Source of the DNA: UBA10133 sp964348455
GTDB taxonomy: Bacteria > Patescibacteriota > Microgenomatia > UBA1400 > MFAQ01
NCBI GenBank assembly: GCA_964348455.1
Contig: CAYGCQ010000006.1
Coordinates: 1 to 58,406, forward strand
Direction of reading: 5' to 3'
DNA length: 58,406 bases
Each line of letters opens with the position of its first letter. The stretch's first letter is position 1. The notes under the pieces were generated by a model, which had not been told where the DNA came from, did not search any database, and was given only the letters and a program-made list of their open reading frames with translations. The position numbers and the translations under genes are program-made. Shown here one piece after another: positions 15,506 through 24,050 of the stretch.

Positions 15506-16729
15506 TTATTCTAGAGAATCGATTATCTCAGGAATAATTGAAAACATAGCGTTTCCGCCCAGTATGCATAGGGCGGGTAGAAAGCCAAAACTTAAGGAGA
15601 CAAGTACCGAAATATATATGCCAGGGATTACTGTGAACCAAGTTCTAGCTATCCCGGATCCTGAATTCGGTGAAGTAAATACAAAAGTAATAATCAAGCA
15701 TACTATTAGGGCATTAATCATTGGTGTAATTGTTACTAACAAGGCATACTTTATTACGACCCAAGATATTAGCCAGCTAAGTCCCAGGATTACTAAAATA
15801 GAGAGGGCTGCGGCAAAGACAAAATGCATCAGGAGGGATCCTAGGCTTTTTCCCTCAATTGCGGATGAGGTATCAGATCCCTTGTCCAGACAAAGTAAAT
15901 TACTTGTGACTCCAAGAAGGCTGTCAATGGCTGTAACGATGAATATCATGGCCCAAATTCCTAGGTTGGGTTTAATGATTGATGTGCTAGATGTCAACCA
16001 CGGAAGTAGTACTGTTACCAGATTGATTCCAAGGTCGTTGAGAATCCACCACATGGCTAGACCTACCACTGCCCAATATATGAGTTTAATAATGTTTTTG
16101 GCAAAATTTTCCTGCTTTTTCATGGTGCTAAACAGAATGGCATCTAGGGTTAAATGTGTGAGAACTCCCACCATAAACCCAAATCTTAAATACAAATACC
16201 CATAAAGCAGTCCTTGAGTCAGTTGAGGGAATACTGTGGATATTTTTCGGTCTGCGGGGTTTTTGTAATTATTCCAATGCCATATCGCGAATATGAAGTT
16301 TCCTAAAACCATAAGAAGTAGGCTTACTGTGTTTGTTGCGTGAATTAAATTCCCCAAAACAGTAATAAAGAACCACCTAAATACTACTTCTTCGCCTATG
16401 ATTGTGATGTAGACAAGCCTTGGGTGTTCGAGAAGTGATAGCAATGCTGCTTTGTTGTAACTTTTTCCTTTGTGCATGAATATTGATGATAAATATGCGA
16501 TCACTACTGAGACAAGAGTCATGTTAAGGGCTGTTTTAATTGTGTCGAGTAGGTTTAAGGACTGGACCGACAAGTTTCCTAGAAAAAGTGAGACAACATC
16601 TTTAAGGAGTAATATTGGGCTGAATTGTGTATAGAAGGCGAAAATAACTAGTAGAATCAGTAGACCAATTATTGACCAGGTAGACTGACTTGACACAAAA
16701 TCAGAATCAGTCATTTTTTCCGTTTTCAA
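15506..16729 (-). CDS. CPBP-family intramembrane metalloprotease
   Basis: 407 residues with about ten membrane helices. The three CPBP (Abi) motifs are visible: EExxxR in IIGEEVVFRWFF, FxxxH in FAIWHWNN, and HxxxD in LTHLTLDAILF. The family includes Rce1-type prenyl proteases and bacteriocin-immunity proteins. The C-terminal ~180 residues form a further membrane block without catalytic motifs. TTG at 16729 is preferred (GGAGG 6 nt upstream); ATG 16714 and the longer start at 16750 are alternatives. Substrate unknown. Confidence 0.85.
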   Translation of the reverse strand: MKTEKMTDSDFVSSQSTWSIIGLLILLVIFAFYTQFSPILLLKDVVSLFLGNLSVQSLNLLDTIKTALNMTLVSVVIAYLSSIFMHKGKSYNKAALLSLLEHPRLVYITIIGEEVVFRWFFITVLGNLIHATNTVSLLLMVLGNFIFAIWHWNNYKNPADRKISTVFPQLTQGLLYGYLYLRFGFMVGVLTHLTLDAILFSTMKKQENFAKNIIKLIYWAVVGLAMWWILNDLGINLVTVLLPWLTSSTSIIKPNLGIWAMIFIVTAIDSLLGVTSNLLCLDKGSDTSSAIEGKSLGSLLMHFVFAAALSILVILGLSWLISWVVIKYALLVTITPMINALIVCLIITFVFTSPNSGSGIARTWFTVIPGIYISVLVSLSFGFLPALCILGGNAMFSIIPEIIDSLE

Positions 16730-16829
16730 GATATACCTCCAGGTTAACAAATATTTTCAGGGTGCTACAATGTCCTATATCATAACACTTTCGTGGCTAA
16801 AGTTCAAGTGGATAGGGGATGTGAGCGCT

Positions 16830-17753
16830 TTATTGGGGGAATTGGAACTCGGAGATGGTGTACTCAAAGACTTCGTCTAGCTTGCCCTCCATTACCTCTT
16901 TGAGGTTGTGCCAGGATTTACCTAATCTGTGGTCAGTGAGACGGTTTTGGGGGAAGTTGTAGGTTTTGACCTTCTCGGCACGCATACCTGAGCCTACGGC
17001 TAGTGAACGCTTGTCGGAGAGAGCGCTCAGGCGTTTTTCTTCCTCTTGTTGCCATATTTTGGAACGGATCATGGTGAGGGCGATTTCTTTGTTCCTAGCC
17101 TGGTATCTCTCTTCGTGCACAAAGACCGTCAAACCTGTTGGAATGTGTGTGAGGCGTACAGCAGTGTTCACTTTATTTACGTTTTGGCCTCCAGGACCTC
17201 CTGCACGGGTAAATTGCCATTCTAAGTCCTGTTCTCTAACTGGCATCTGATTTGACTTAACTTCGGGGAGAACAGCCACTGTAGCGGTGCTGGTGTGTAT
17301 CCTTCCCGCTGCTTCTGTATCTGGCACTCTTTGGACTCTGTGAACGCCTGATTCGTACTGGAAGGTCTCAAAAGACCCATGATTCCAGAGTGAACGGTCC
17401 GGACGGCTGATTCGGATAACGCCTTCATCGATAGTTTCAACGGAGAAACCATGATCTGCAGCAAAGCGGCTGTACATACGCTCTAGGTCCTTTGCGAAAT
17501 TTTTGGATTCATCTCCGCCGGCTGCTCCACGGATTTCGATGATAGCGGGGGAGTTGTCGAAGTTTTCGCCTGATTCTTCTTCCGGTTTTTCTTCTGTGAC
17601 TTGACTGCTAAGAAGGTTATCAAGCTGGGTTTTCAGTCTGTTGACTTCGCCTTGAGCTAGCACACCTAGCTCGGGGTCTGAAAAGAGAGCTTCGTTTTCT
17701 TTAATTTCAGCTTCAATTCGGTCAATTTCTGCCTGTATGTAAGGATTGTCCAT
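16830..17753 (-). CDS. prfA: Peptide chain release factor 1
   Basis: Releases peptides at UAA and UAG. The GGQ motif is in TRAGGPGGQNVNKVNTAV. The codon-recognition PxT motif is present as PDT in VQRVPDTEAAGRIHTS; Ala or Val is more usual in the middle. The protein has 307 residues, about 50 fewer than typical RF1, all missing from the N-terminal domain. The start is well supported: TAAACT ends 6 nt before the ATG. It is downstream of and parallel to rpmE, with its own promoter. Confidence 0.95.
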   Translation of the reverse strand: MDNPYIQAEIDRIEAEIKENEALFSDPELGVLAQGEVNRLKTQLDNLLSSQVTEEKPEEESGENFDNSPAIIEIRGAAGGDESKNFAKDLERMYSRFAADHGFSVETIDEGVIRISRPDRSLWNHGSFETFQYESGVHRVQRVPDTEAAGRIHTSTATVAVLPEVKSNQMPVREQDLEWQFTRAGGPGGQNVNKVNTAVRLTHIPTGLTVFVHEERYQARNKEIALTMIRSKIWQQEEEKRLSALSDKRSLAVGSGMRAEKVKTYNFPQNRLTDHRLGKSWHNLKEVMEGKLDEVFEYTISEFQFPQ

Positions 17754-17810
17754 AGAAATAGTTTACTTGACTAAGCTAGTTGGGGTGTCCGAATTTAAGT
17801 CGGATATTAT

Positions 17811-18155
17811 CTATACTGAGGCTACTTCAGAAACTTCTTCGGAGATTTCCTCGGCCTTTTTGGCACCAGATTTCTTCTTGGCGTCTAACATCTCTTTTAG
17901 AGACTTTGGTGTACGGTCGATTTCATCTTTCTTCTTATTTTTTGGAACATAGCCTGAGGCAGCTTTACGCTTGGCTATAAATTTGTCAACTCTTCCGAGT
18001 GTATCTAGGAATTTTTGGGTACCGGTAAAGAATGGGTGACAGTTGTAACATACATCGATGCGAAGGTCTTTTTTTGTACCGCCGGTAGTAAAGGAGTTGC
18101 CGCAAGCACAAGTAACGACCATTGCTTCGTATGTTGGGTGAATATTCTGTTTCAT
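17811..18155 (-). CDS. rpmE: Ribosomal protein bL31 with a C-terminal extension
   Basis: 114 residues. The L31 core includes MKQNIHPTYEAMVVTCACGN and DVCYNCHPFFTG, with the zinc pairs CxC and CxxC (C+ form). Residues ~75-114 are a lysine/glutamate-rich tail (KKKSGAKKAEEISEEVSEVA) not found in standard L31 of about 70 residues. A perfect palindrome lies on its promoter (18159-18175). prfA follows in the same direction, a common pairing. Confidence 0.93.
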   Translation of the reverse strand: MKQNIHPTYEAMVVTCACGNSFTTGGTKKDLRIDVCYNCHPFFTGTQKFLDTLGRVDKFIAKRKAASGYVPKNKKKDEIDRTPKSLKEMLDAKKKSGAKKAEEISEEVSEVASV

Positions 18156-18158
18156 AGC

Positions 18159-18175
18159 TGTGATATTGTATCACA
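18159..18175. promoter_or_regulatory. Palindrome at the rpmE promoter
   Basis: TGTGATA/TATCACA, perfect 7-nt arms around TTG, 4 nt upstream of the rpmE start. It contains the likely -10 (TACAAT on the minus strand). Spacing differs from CRP sites by one base. A zinc- or L31-responsive repressor is conceivable. Confidence 0.5.
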
Positions 18176-18222
18176 AAAAGCTGTTTTAGGCTCGTGTTTT
18201 CAGTGTGGAGGTTTTGCTACTT

Positions 18223-19098
18223 TTAGCGTTTTTCGGAGATGTAGACACCGAATATGATAATCGCGGAGCCAAGTGCGGTAATCACGGAAAAAGGTTCTCT
18301 AAGCCACAATATTGCGAGAGGAATTGCAAAAGCTGGCTTTAGATAAGAAAAAATTGCCGCTTCTGCAGCCTCAATTCTTTTTTGCCCTTCCTGATATACC
18401 CAGAAGGCCACTATAGATCCTCCTATTGCCATATACAAAATTCCTGGAATTGCTTGTGGTTGTATCTGAATTGAGGAACCTTCTATGCCTACCATAATCA
18501 TAAAAAGGGGAATACTGATAGCGAAAGAAGCAAACGAAAGTGAGATAGGGTCAACATGGTCTTTTTTTGATGCAATTAGGAAAGTTGCCCAGATAATGTC
18601 AGAGATAATAATTAGAAGATTTCCCTTTACCGATAGTACATTGAATCCATTTCCTGAGAGCATGGGCTCTAAAGCAAGTACTAATGTGCCAATAACAGCC
18701 AGTGAAATGCCCACAATTTCTTTCTTTTTAAGTATTTCTTTTAATACAAATACTCCGCCAATTACGGTGAATATGGGGCTAACGGACTCAAGTAAGGATG
18801 CTTCAATTGAAGTGGTGGCAGTGATTCCGTAGTAAAAAGGGATTAAGGTGAGTGGACCTCCAAGCAAACCTAGTACAAGAAGGTGTTTGAGATTCATTTT
18901 CTTTGTTAGGCGATGTCTGTGGATCAGAAATACAGGAAAGAAAATTAAAGTGGCTGCGATATAACGAAAAAGAAGAAAAACTGCCGGGGTGGTAAAGTTC
19001 AGAGAATATTTGATAATGGGAGCACCGAAACCCCAAAGAGCTGCGTTTAATAGTAAAAATAAATAAGCCACGTAACGTGATTTTGAGATGGCAGGCAT
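18223..19098 (-). CDS. EamA/DMT-family transporter
   Basis: 291 residues with ten predicted helices and two EamA repeats: NAALWGFGAPIIKYSL opens the first and SDIIWATFLIASKK the second; FSYLKPAFAIPLAILWLREP is the typical end of the second repeat. These permeases export or import small metabolites; the substrate is unknown. The ATG at 19098 is chosen because TATCAT ends 6 nt before it; the longer frame from 19125 would start upstream of that promoter. Confidence 0.88.
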   Translation of the reverse strand: MPAISKSRYVAYLFLLLNAALWGFGAPIIKYSLNFTTPAVFLLFRYIAATLIFFPVFLIHRHRLTKKMNLKHLLVLGLLGGPLTLIPFYYGITATTSIEASLLESVSPIFTVIGGVFVLKEILKKKEIVGISLAVIGTLVLALEPMLSGNGFNVLSVKGNLLIIISDIIWATFLIASKKDHVDPISLSFASFAISIPLFMIMVGIEGSSIQIQPQAIPGILYMAIGGSIVAFWVYQEGQKRIEAAEAAIFSYLKPAFAIPLAILWLREPFSVITALGSAIIIFGVYISEKR

Positions 19099-19165
19099 AC
19101 TATGATGATAGACAAAAGAAATCAATAACTCAAGACTTCAAGAACTCAGATTACTTGTGTGAAAA

Positions 19166-19894
19166 CTAGATTACTTTAGCTCGGGAGAGGTAATCTTTAC
19201 CGTCGTATTTTTTGGTAATAGCAAAGACTGACACACCTGCTTTTATATCGTCTATATCGATTGTGGACTTCCTGGTAAGGGTATAGGGAACCTCTTTATC
19301 ATTTATGCTTAGAAAGATTATTTTTTTCTTTACATCCACAGAAGAGACCTTGGCAAATATAGTGTCTGAGGTCATGGCATCCGGGTCTTCTTTGACAACA
19401 GTGATCCTCTTGGCTAAGATAATGTCTTCCTTAAGTAAAGTGCCGATTACTATTATTTTGTCTGAGATCGCAAGTGATGATAATTTGATTGAGGATCCAT
19501 TTTTGATATAGATAGTGTTGTCATCTGTGGTTATTTGAAGCAGGGAATCGTCTTGGGTGTTGAGGGTAAGGTTGCCGGAGTTTATCGTTTGAATGGGGCC
19601 GACGTAGCCGACGAGGGTGTGTTGATTGATTTTTTCTTTTAGCTCCGATTCGGTTGCACTAAGATTTTCTTTTACAAGAGTTTTTATTTTTTCTTGAATA
19701 TCTCCTGATTGAGATGGGGTAGCCGAATTTGTTGCGTCGGTTTTTGTTAGGAAAGCTGATGGAGTAGCAGTCGAGGAGGCGGCGTTTATAAAATAATTAG
19801 GAGTTACTAGATGGATTCCCGCCTTCGCAGGAATGACAATTGTTATGATAAATATTAAAAGAGAAGCTACAATGATGAGCAGATTTTTTTTCAT
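19166..19894 (-). CDS. Exported protein with repeat-derived segment, 242 residues
   Basis: N-terminal signal/anchor MKKNLLIIVASLLIFIITIV, a Thr/Ser/Ala-rich linker, then two beta-rich modules (~95-165 and ~175-242) with the pattern G-x-I-x-x-I-N-S-G-x-L-T-L, resembling DUF5666/OB-like domains of surface proteins. Residues ~20-28 (VIPAKAGIH) are encoded by a copy of the palindromic repeat, directly after the signal helix. Its ATG overlaps the stop of 19891-20313 (ATGA), so the two are co-translated. Confidence 0.7.
   Translation of the reverse strand: MKKNLLIIVASLLIFIITIVIPAKAGIHLVTPNYFINAASSTATPSAFLTKTDATNSATPSQSGDIQEKIKTLVKENLSATESELKEKINQHTLVGYVGPIQTINSGNLTLNTQDDSLLQITTDDNTIYIKNGSSIKLSSLAISDKIIVIGTLLKEDIILAKRITVVKEDPDAMTSDTIFAKVSSVDVKKKIIFLSINDKEVPYTLTRKSTIDIDDIKAGVSVFAITKKYDGKDYLSRAKVI
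19812..19837. repeat. Palindromic repeat copy inside an exported protein gene
   Basis: TGGATTCCCGC...GGAATGAC, 26 nt, stem ATTCC-GC/GC-GGAAT. It encodes the well-known repeat-derived peptide VIPAKAGIH on the minus strand, in frame. Confidence 0.8.
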
Positions 19895-20313
19895 TCAGGC
19901 AGGCTAGATGTTTGGATAATGGTAAGTTTTTCAGAAATAGTAGAGTTGTTCTCTAGAAGTTCGGTAACTACAATTGTGTTTTCACCACTTACTAAGTTTA
20001 TTGTTGCTGAGAAAGTTCCTTCTGGACTAGCTTGTAATATTATGTCATCCGATTCAGAAACTATGGCTATGTTAGATTCAGGGAGCGATTTGCCAACAAG
20101 CGAAAGAGTTTTGTCTGTGGTTACTGTATGGTTTGATGGAGTAACTACTTTTAGTGATTTTTCAATTATGGTCGGACTCGGAGCCGTTTTTGTATCTGAT
20201 TTTTCGGCAGATTCGGAAATGATTACCGACTTATTAGCTAAGTTAATACCGTAGAGGATGATACCTCCTAAGACTATCCCAAATATGACGGCCAAAAGTA
20301 CTTCTTTGCGCAT
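19891..20313 (-). CDS. Membrane-anchored protein with Ig-like fold
   Basis: 140 residues: anchor helix (LLAVIFGIVLGGIILYGINL), a low-complexity linker, then a ~75-residue beta-sandwich (VVTPSNHTVTTDKTLSLVGK... ENTIVVTELLENNST) like the short Ig-like domains of bacterial surface proteins. ATG 20313 is preferred; an in-frame GTG at 20334 would overlap the TATAAT box. First of a two-gene unit with 19166-19894. Both products are probably exposed on the cell surface. Confidence 0.65.
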   Translation of the reverse strand: MRKEVLLAVIFGIVLGGIILYGINLANKSVIISESAEKSDTKTAPSPTIIEKSLKVVTPSNHTVTTDKTLSLVGKSLPESNIAIVSESDDIILQASPEGTFSATINLVSGENTIVVTELLENNSTISEKLTIIQTSSLPE

Positions 20314-20334
20314 TTGAAGTCGATTATATACCAC

Positions 20335-20481
20335 AATGTAAAAAGGTTTGTAGTAGGCACCGCAACATCTAAGAATTACAAGCTGGTTTCGCCTTATAAC
20401 CTTGGTTTTATTTTTAAGTTTCGCTCACATTATCTTAAAAATATTCGGCATTAATTCCCATAGTTCTTCTGGGGTCTATGG
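20335..20481. other. Intergenic stretch, nothing assigned
   Basis: Divergent region between the 20313 gene (minus) and the 20494 gene (plus). It holds the two promoters at its ends; I see no other motif. Confidence 0.5.
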
Positions 20482-20493
20482 TATTATTGAAAC

Positions 20494-21153
20494 ATGGAAA
20501 TTACCTATTTTGGACACTCATGTTTCAAGTTAAAAAATAAAGCCGGCCTAACTTTCTTTATGGACCCATTTAAAAGTGAAATGGTCGGTCTACCCTTGGC
20601 TAAAGATGTGGCTGATGTTGTTACGATCTCTCATTCTCACGATGACCATTCTGCTTCGGAAGTTATCACTGGTCCAGTTACCAGGGAAAGTACCTTCGTT
20701 ATTGATAGAGAAGGAGAATATGAGATAGCTGGGGTTCAAATCTCTGCTATTAAAACTTTTCACGATAAAACCTCAGGAGCCGATAGGGGTAAAAATCTTG
20801 TGTTTTATATCATCATGGATGGCATGCATGTAGTTCATTTGGGAGATATTTGTCACAAATTGACGGAATCTCAGATCGAGAAGTTGGGGTCTGTTGATGT
20901 TCTTATTGTCCCGGTCGGGGGAACTTTTACATTGGATTCTGTAGAAGCTCTGGAGATGATTAAGAGTATTCAGCCTTCTCTTGCTATTCCTATGCACTAT
21001 AAGACTAAGGGTTCAAAAATTGATGGACTGAGTCCCTTGGAGAATTTTTTAGAGAAAAACACGCTTCCACTTTACGGAGAGCCGGTACATAAAATTAAAT
21101 TAGCTGAGGGTAGTCTGCCCGATGATACCCAAATACTAATAATGAATGGCTAA
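20494..21153 (+). CDS. UPF0173-type metallo-beta-lactamase-fold hydrolase
   Basis: 219 residues. The binuclear metal motif HxHxDH is SHSHDDH; further ligands fit FHD and the C-terminal PMHYKTKG. MEITYFGHSCFKLK is the typical start of the family. The substrate is not known. TATTAT (20482-20487) ends 6 nt before the ATG. Its last 8 nt overlap dnaB, so the two are translationally linked. Confidence 0.88.
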   Translation: MEITYFGHSCFKLKNKAGLTFFMDPFKSEMVGLPLAKDVADVVTISHSHDDHSASEVITGPVTRESTFVIDREGEYEIAGVQISAIKTFHDKTSGADRGKNLVFYIIMDGMHVVHLGDICHKLTESQIEKLGSVDVLIVPVGGTFTLDSVEALEMIKSIQPSLAIPMHYKTKGSKIDGLSPLENFLEKNTLPLYGEPVHKIKLAEGSLPDDTQILIMNG

Positions 21154-22465
21154 CCTTAGGGTCCCACCACATGCTGACGAGGCGGAGAAATCAATACTTG
21201 GCTCTGTTCTAATTGATAAAGATGCAATCGTTGATATTGCTGTTGTTCTTAGGCCAGAGATGTTTTATAACGAAAACAACGGGAAAATCTTCGAAGCTAT
21301 GGTTACGCTTTATGAGAATCGTGATCCGATTGATGTATTAACAGTCTCCGACTGGCTTAAAAAAAATAAATTGCTTGATCGAGTCGGAGGTAGAACTTAT
21401 CTTTCAGAGTTGTCGAATGAAGTTCCTGTTGCTTCTCATGTAACCAAATATTCTCAGATAGTACGAGATTGCTATATCAAACGGCTTCTTATTTCTGCGG
21501 GTGCTCAGATGGGAGAGATGGGGTTTGATGAAGGTAAACCTTTAGGTGAAATTCTAGACAAAGCCGAGCAGTCAATATATGCACTTTCTCAGACTCACGT
21601 CCGAAAGTCTTTTGTTCCGATTAAAGATGCTCTGGCAGAAAGTTTCGACAGACTTGACTCTTTACATAATTCACCTGATGGCTTACGTGGAGTTCCTACC
21701 GGTTTCTCGGACTTGGACAATATGTTGGCCGGTATGCAAGATAGTAACTTGATAATTCTTGCTGCTCGCCCAGGCATTGGTAAAACTACTTTTGCAACTA
21801 ATATTGCTCAGTTTGCGGCTGTGGAAAGAAAAATGCCTGTTGGTTACTTTGCTTTAGAAATGAGTAACTTAGAAATGGTTGACCGTATGCTTGTGGGACA
21901 GGCTAATATTGATGCCTGGAAACTAAAGACAGGCAATCTAAAAGAGGATGACTTTGCAAGGCTTTCGGAAGCAATGGGAGTTCTGGCAGACTGTCCTTTA
22001 TATATAGATGACACTCCAGGTCAGTCGATTTTAGAGTTACGAACGAAGGCTAGAAAACTTCACTCTCAAGTAGGTTTAAAACTTTTGGTGGTTGATTACT
22101 TGCAGCTGGTGGTTGGAGATAAAAGCTATGATAGCCGTGTACAAGAAGTTGGCGCTATCTCTCAAGGATTGAAGAATCTGGCTCGTGAGCTAAAGATTCC
22201 TGTATTAGCTTTATCTCAGCTAAATCGAGGTATCGAGGGTAGAACGGAGAAAACTCCACAGTTGTCCGATCTTCGAGAATCAGGAAGTATTGAACAGGAT
22301 GCAGACGTTGTTATGTTTCTTCACAGGAACGATGATAGTATTTTGGAAGACGTCAAGCTGTCGATTGCTAAGCATCGTAATGGGGGTCTAGGGATGATAG
22401 ACCTTAAGTTCCGTGGTGACCGTGTTAAGTTCTATGGCGTTGAAAGAACTAGGGAGAAGGCTTGA
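21146..22465 (+). CDS. dnaB: Replicative DNA helicase
   Basis: 439 residues. N-terminal DnaB domain (PHADEAEKSILGSVLIDKDA) and RecA-like motor: Walker A ARPGIGKTTF, Walker B LLVVDYLQLV, and the DnaB signatures ALEMS and LSQLNRG. SDLRESGSIEQDADVVMFLHR is the conserved arginine-finger region (kept short here). It unwinds DNA at the fork. It overlaps the upstream hydrolase gene by 8 nt. Confidence 0.97.
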   Translation: MANLRVPPHADEAEKSILGSVLIDKDAIVDIAVVLRPEMFYNENNGKIFEAMVTLYENRDPIDVLTVSDWLKKNKLLDRVGGRTYLSELSNEVPVASHVTKYSQIVRDCYIKRLLISAGAQMGEMGFDEGKPLGEILDKAEQSIYALSQTHVRKSFVPIKDALAESFDRLDSLHNSPDGLRGVPTGFSDLDNMLAGMQDSNLIILAARPGIGKTTFATNIAQFAAVERKMPVGYFALEMSNLEMVDRMLVGQANIDAWKLKTGNLKEDDFARLSEAMGVLADCPLYIDDTPGQSILELRTKARKLHSQVGLKLLVVDYLQLVVGDKSYDSRVQEVGAISQGLKNLARELKIPVLALSQLNRGIEGRTEKTPQLSDLRESGSIEQDADVVMFLHRNDDSILEDVKLSIAKHRNGGLGMIDLKFRGDRVKFYGVERTREKA

Positions 22466-22490
22466 GATATATAGCTCATGGGCTTATAAT
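22462..22490 (+). promoter_or_regulatory. Promoter of the 22520 gene
   Basis: TTGAGA, 17-nt spacer, TATAAT (22485-22490), about 30 nt before the ATG. Confidence 0.75.
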
Positions 22491-22519
22491 CTGAGAAAAT
22501 ACATTTACATGGAGGAACA

Positions 22520-22777
22520 ATGTCTAGTTTTCTGCTTATCGTGTTGGATTTTGTAATTTGTTTAATTTGTGCTCAGGCTGCTCATGTGAGCATTAATAAA
22601 TTCCAGGCCAATCATTGGTTGGTACTAGGTTCAATTACTGCGGGATTGGTTGTTGGAGTAGTAATAAGTTTTGGGCTTGGTTGGATTCCCACTGTATTGG
22701 CCGGTGTTCTTCAGTTTGTGGTCATGTTGACGGTAATCGGAACCGTAGTAATTTTAAGGAATCCGAAGTTGGTATAG
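22520..22777 (+). CDS. Small membrane protein, 85 residues
   Basis: Unknown family. Three hydrophobic segments (LLIVLDFVICLICAQAAHV, WLVLGSITAGLVVGVVISFG, TVLAGVLQFVVMLTVIGTVV) with little polar sequence between. SD GGAGG 5 nt before ATG. It has its own promoter and terminator and so stands alone between dnaB and sod. Confidence 0.75.
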   Translation: MSSFLLIVLDFVICLICAQAAHVSINKFQANHWLVLGSITAGLVVGVVISFGLGWIPTVLAGVLQFVVMLTVIGTVVILRNPKLV

Positions 22778-22784
22778 AGGTTTT

Positions 22785-22809
22785 CCCCTGCAAGTGCAGG
22801 GGATTTTTT
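22785..22809 (+). terminator. Terminator after the 22520 gene
   Basis: CCCCTGC/GCAGGGG stem, loop AAGT, followed by ATTTTTTT. Confidence 0.9.
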
Positions 22810-22845
22810 TGTGGTAAATTTAATTAATACTAATTATTTCATTTT

Positions 22846-23439
22846 ATGCCAAAAACCTTTCCTTACTTGTTAGATTCTTTACCTTATGCTTTTGACGCTT
22901 TGGAGCCCGTGATTGATAAAGAAACGATGGCAACACATCATGACAAGCATCATCAGGGCTATGTTGATAATTTGAACAAGGCTATTGAGGCTAATTCACA
23001 TTTACAAGTGGAGACTTTGGAGGAATTGTTTTCGTCTGACATTCCTGCCGTAAAAAACAATGCGGGAGGTGTCTGGAATCATGATTTTTTCTGGGAAGAG
23101 ATGGCAGCTCCTGGTAATAGTAAGATGAGTGAAGGTATGAAGAAAGCGATTGAGAAAGGGTTTGAAAGTGTGGAAGAGTTTACTAAGATTTTTGAAGCAA
23201 CGGCTCTTGGTCGCTTTGGTAGCGGTTGGGCTTGGTTGGTAGAGAATAAGGATGGTGGACTGGAGATATTGTCAACTGCTAATCAGGATAATCCAATAGT
23301 CGATGGTTTTAAACCTTTATTAGCTTTAGACGTCTGGGAACATGCATATTACTTGAAATATAAAAATAAAAGAGGGGATTATGTAAAGGCTTGGTGGGAT
23401 GTGGTGAACTGGGATTTGGTGGAGAGTAGGATGAGGTAG
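22846..23439 (+). CDS. sod: Superoxide dismutase, Fe/Mn type
   Basis: 197 residues. Metal ligands: His in MATHHDKHHQGYV, His in NHDFFWEEM, and Asp and His in LDVWEHAYYLKYKN. The DVWEHAYY signature is exact. It removes superoxide in the cytoplasm. I cannot decide Fe or Mn from sequence. Monocistronic, with a terminator behind it; no SD. Confidence 0.96.
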   Translation: MPKTFPYLLDSLPYAFDALEPVIDKETMATHHDKHHQGYVDNLNKAIEANSHLQVETLEELFSSDIPAVKNNAGGVWNHDFFWEEMAAPGNSKMSEGMKKAIEKGFESVEEFTKIFEATALGRFGSGWAWLVENKDGGLEILSTANQDNPIVDGFKPLLALDVWEHAYYLKYKNKRGDYVKAWWDVVNWDLVESRMR

Positions 23440-23460
23440 TTTTAATAGACTAAACATGAA

Positions 23461-23486
23461 AAAGACGCCCTGGATGGGCGTCTTTT
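23461..23486. terminator. Bidirectional terminator
   Basis: AAAGACGCCC/GGGCGTCTTT stem with a 5-nt loop, A-run before and T-run after. It lies between converging sod and the 23489 gene. Confidence 0.9.
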
Positions 23487-23488
23487 GC

Positions 23489-23764
23489 CTAGTTTGTGAT
23501 AATGTAGAAAATCTTTTTTGTTCGTTTTTCTACATATATCTCGATTCCATGTTCGGGGTATCGATAAATTGCCCAACCTCTTATTATGGAGTTTGACCCC
23601 TCATTATTTGGCAGAGTTTTCATTCTGACTAAATCGTTTCCGGATTTAGAGGGGTAAACAACTCGGGATGCTCCGAAATTCCCAACTGGGTACCAGTCTT
23701 TTACCTCCCCCGATTCTTTACAGGTTTTGTGCTTCTTGCAGATCTGCTCGAATGTTTTTGCCAT
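23489..23764 (-). CDS. Hypothetical protein, 91 residues
   Basis: Unknown family, basic and soluble, with two cysteines near the N-terminus (CKKHKTCKESGE) and beta-rich C-terminal half (GIEIYVEKRTKKIFYIIT). SD AAGGAG 6 nt before ATG and a near-consensus promoter upstream. Nothing suggests a function. Confidence 0.65.
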   Translation of the reverse strand: MAKTFEQICKKHKTCKESGEVKDWYPVGNFGASRVVYPSKSGNDLVRMKTLPNNEGSNSIIRGWAIYRYPEHGIEIYVEKRTKKIFYIITN

Positions 23765-23800
23765 GTTTACTCCTTTTAAAAATGCAGTTTGACTGAATTT

Positions 23801-23829
23801 ATTATATCTTATGGGGTGTCTTAAGTCAA
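23801..23829 (-). promoter_or_regulatory. Promoter of the 23489 gene
   Basis: Minus strand TTGACT (23829-23824), 17-nt spacer, TATAAT (23806-23801). Confidence 0.8.
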
Positions 23830-23928
23830 GCTTTAGTGCCGGGAGAGGGGATCGACTGCCTGGCTCGCCAAGATCGTTACGAGCTTGGCTTCACCTGTTC
23901 GATCCCCTCTGATAAGTCAAAATAAACA

Positions 23929-23947
23929 AACCTCCACAAGGGAGGTT
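23929..23947 (-). terminator. Terminator, repeat copy 1
   Basis: AACCTCC/GGAGGTT stem with a 5-nt loop, followed on the minus strand by TGTTTATTTT. Confidence 0.75.
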
Positions 23948-24050
23948 CATTTATTTAGTGCCGGGAGAGGGGATCGACTGCCTGGCTCGCCAAGATCGTT
24001 ACGAGCTTGGCTTCACCTGTTCGATCCCCTCTGATAAGTCAAAATAAACA

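Noticed and set aside
15564..16205. 213-residue plus-strand ORF opposite the CPBP protease gene
   Set aside because: Composition is that of a reversed membrane-protein gene; no start signals and no motif.
16830..17753. Recoded UGA (as in Gracilibacteria/SR1)
   Set aside because: TGA ends many genes here (e.g. 2545, 7953, 38230) and no in-frame TGA is needed in any conserved gene.
18159..18175. CRP-type binding site before rpmE
   Set aside because: TGTGA and TCACA are separated by 7 nt instead of 6, and no CRP-type regulator is in view.
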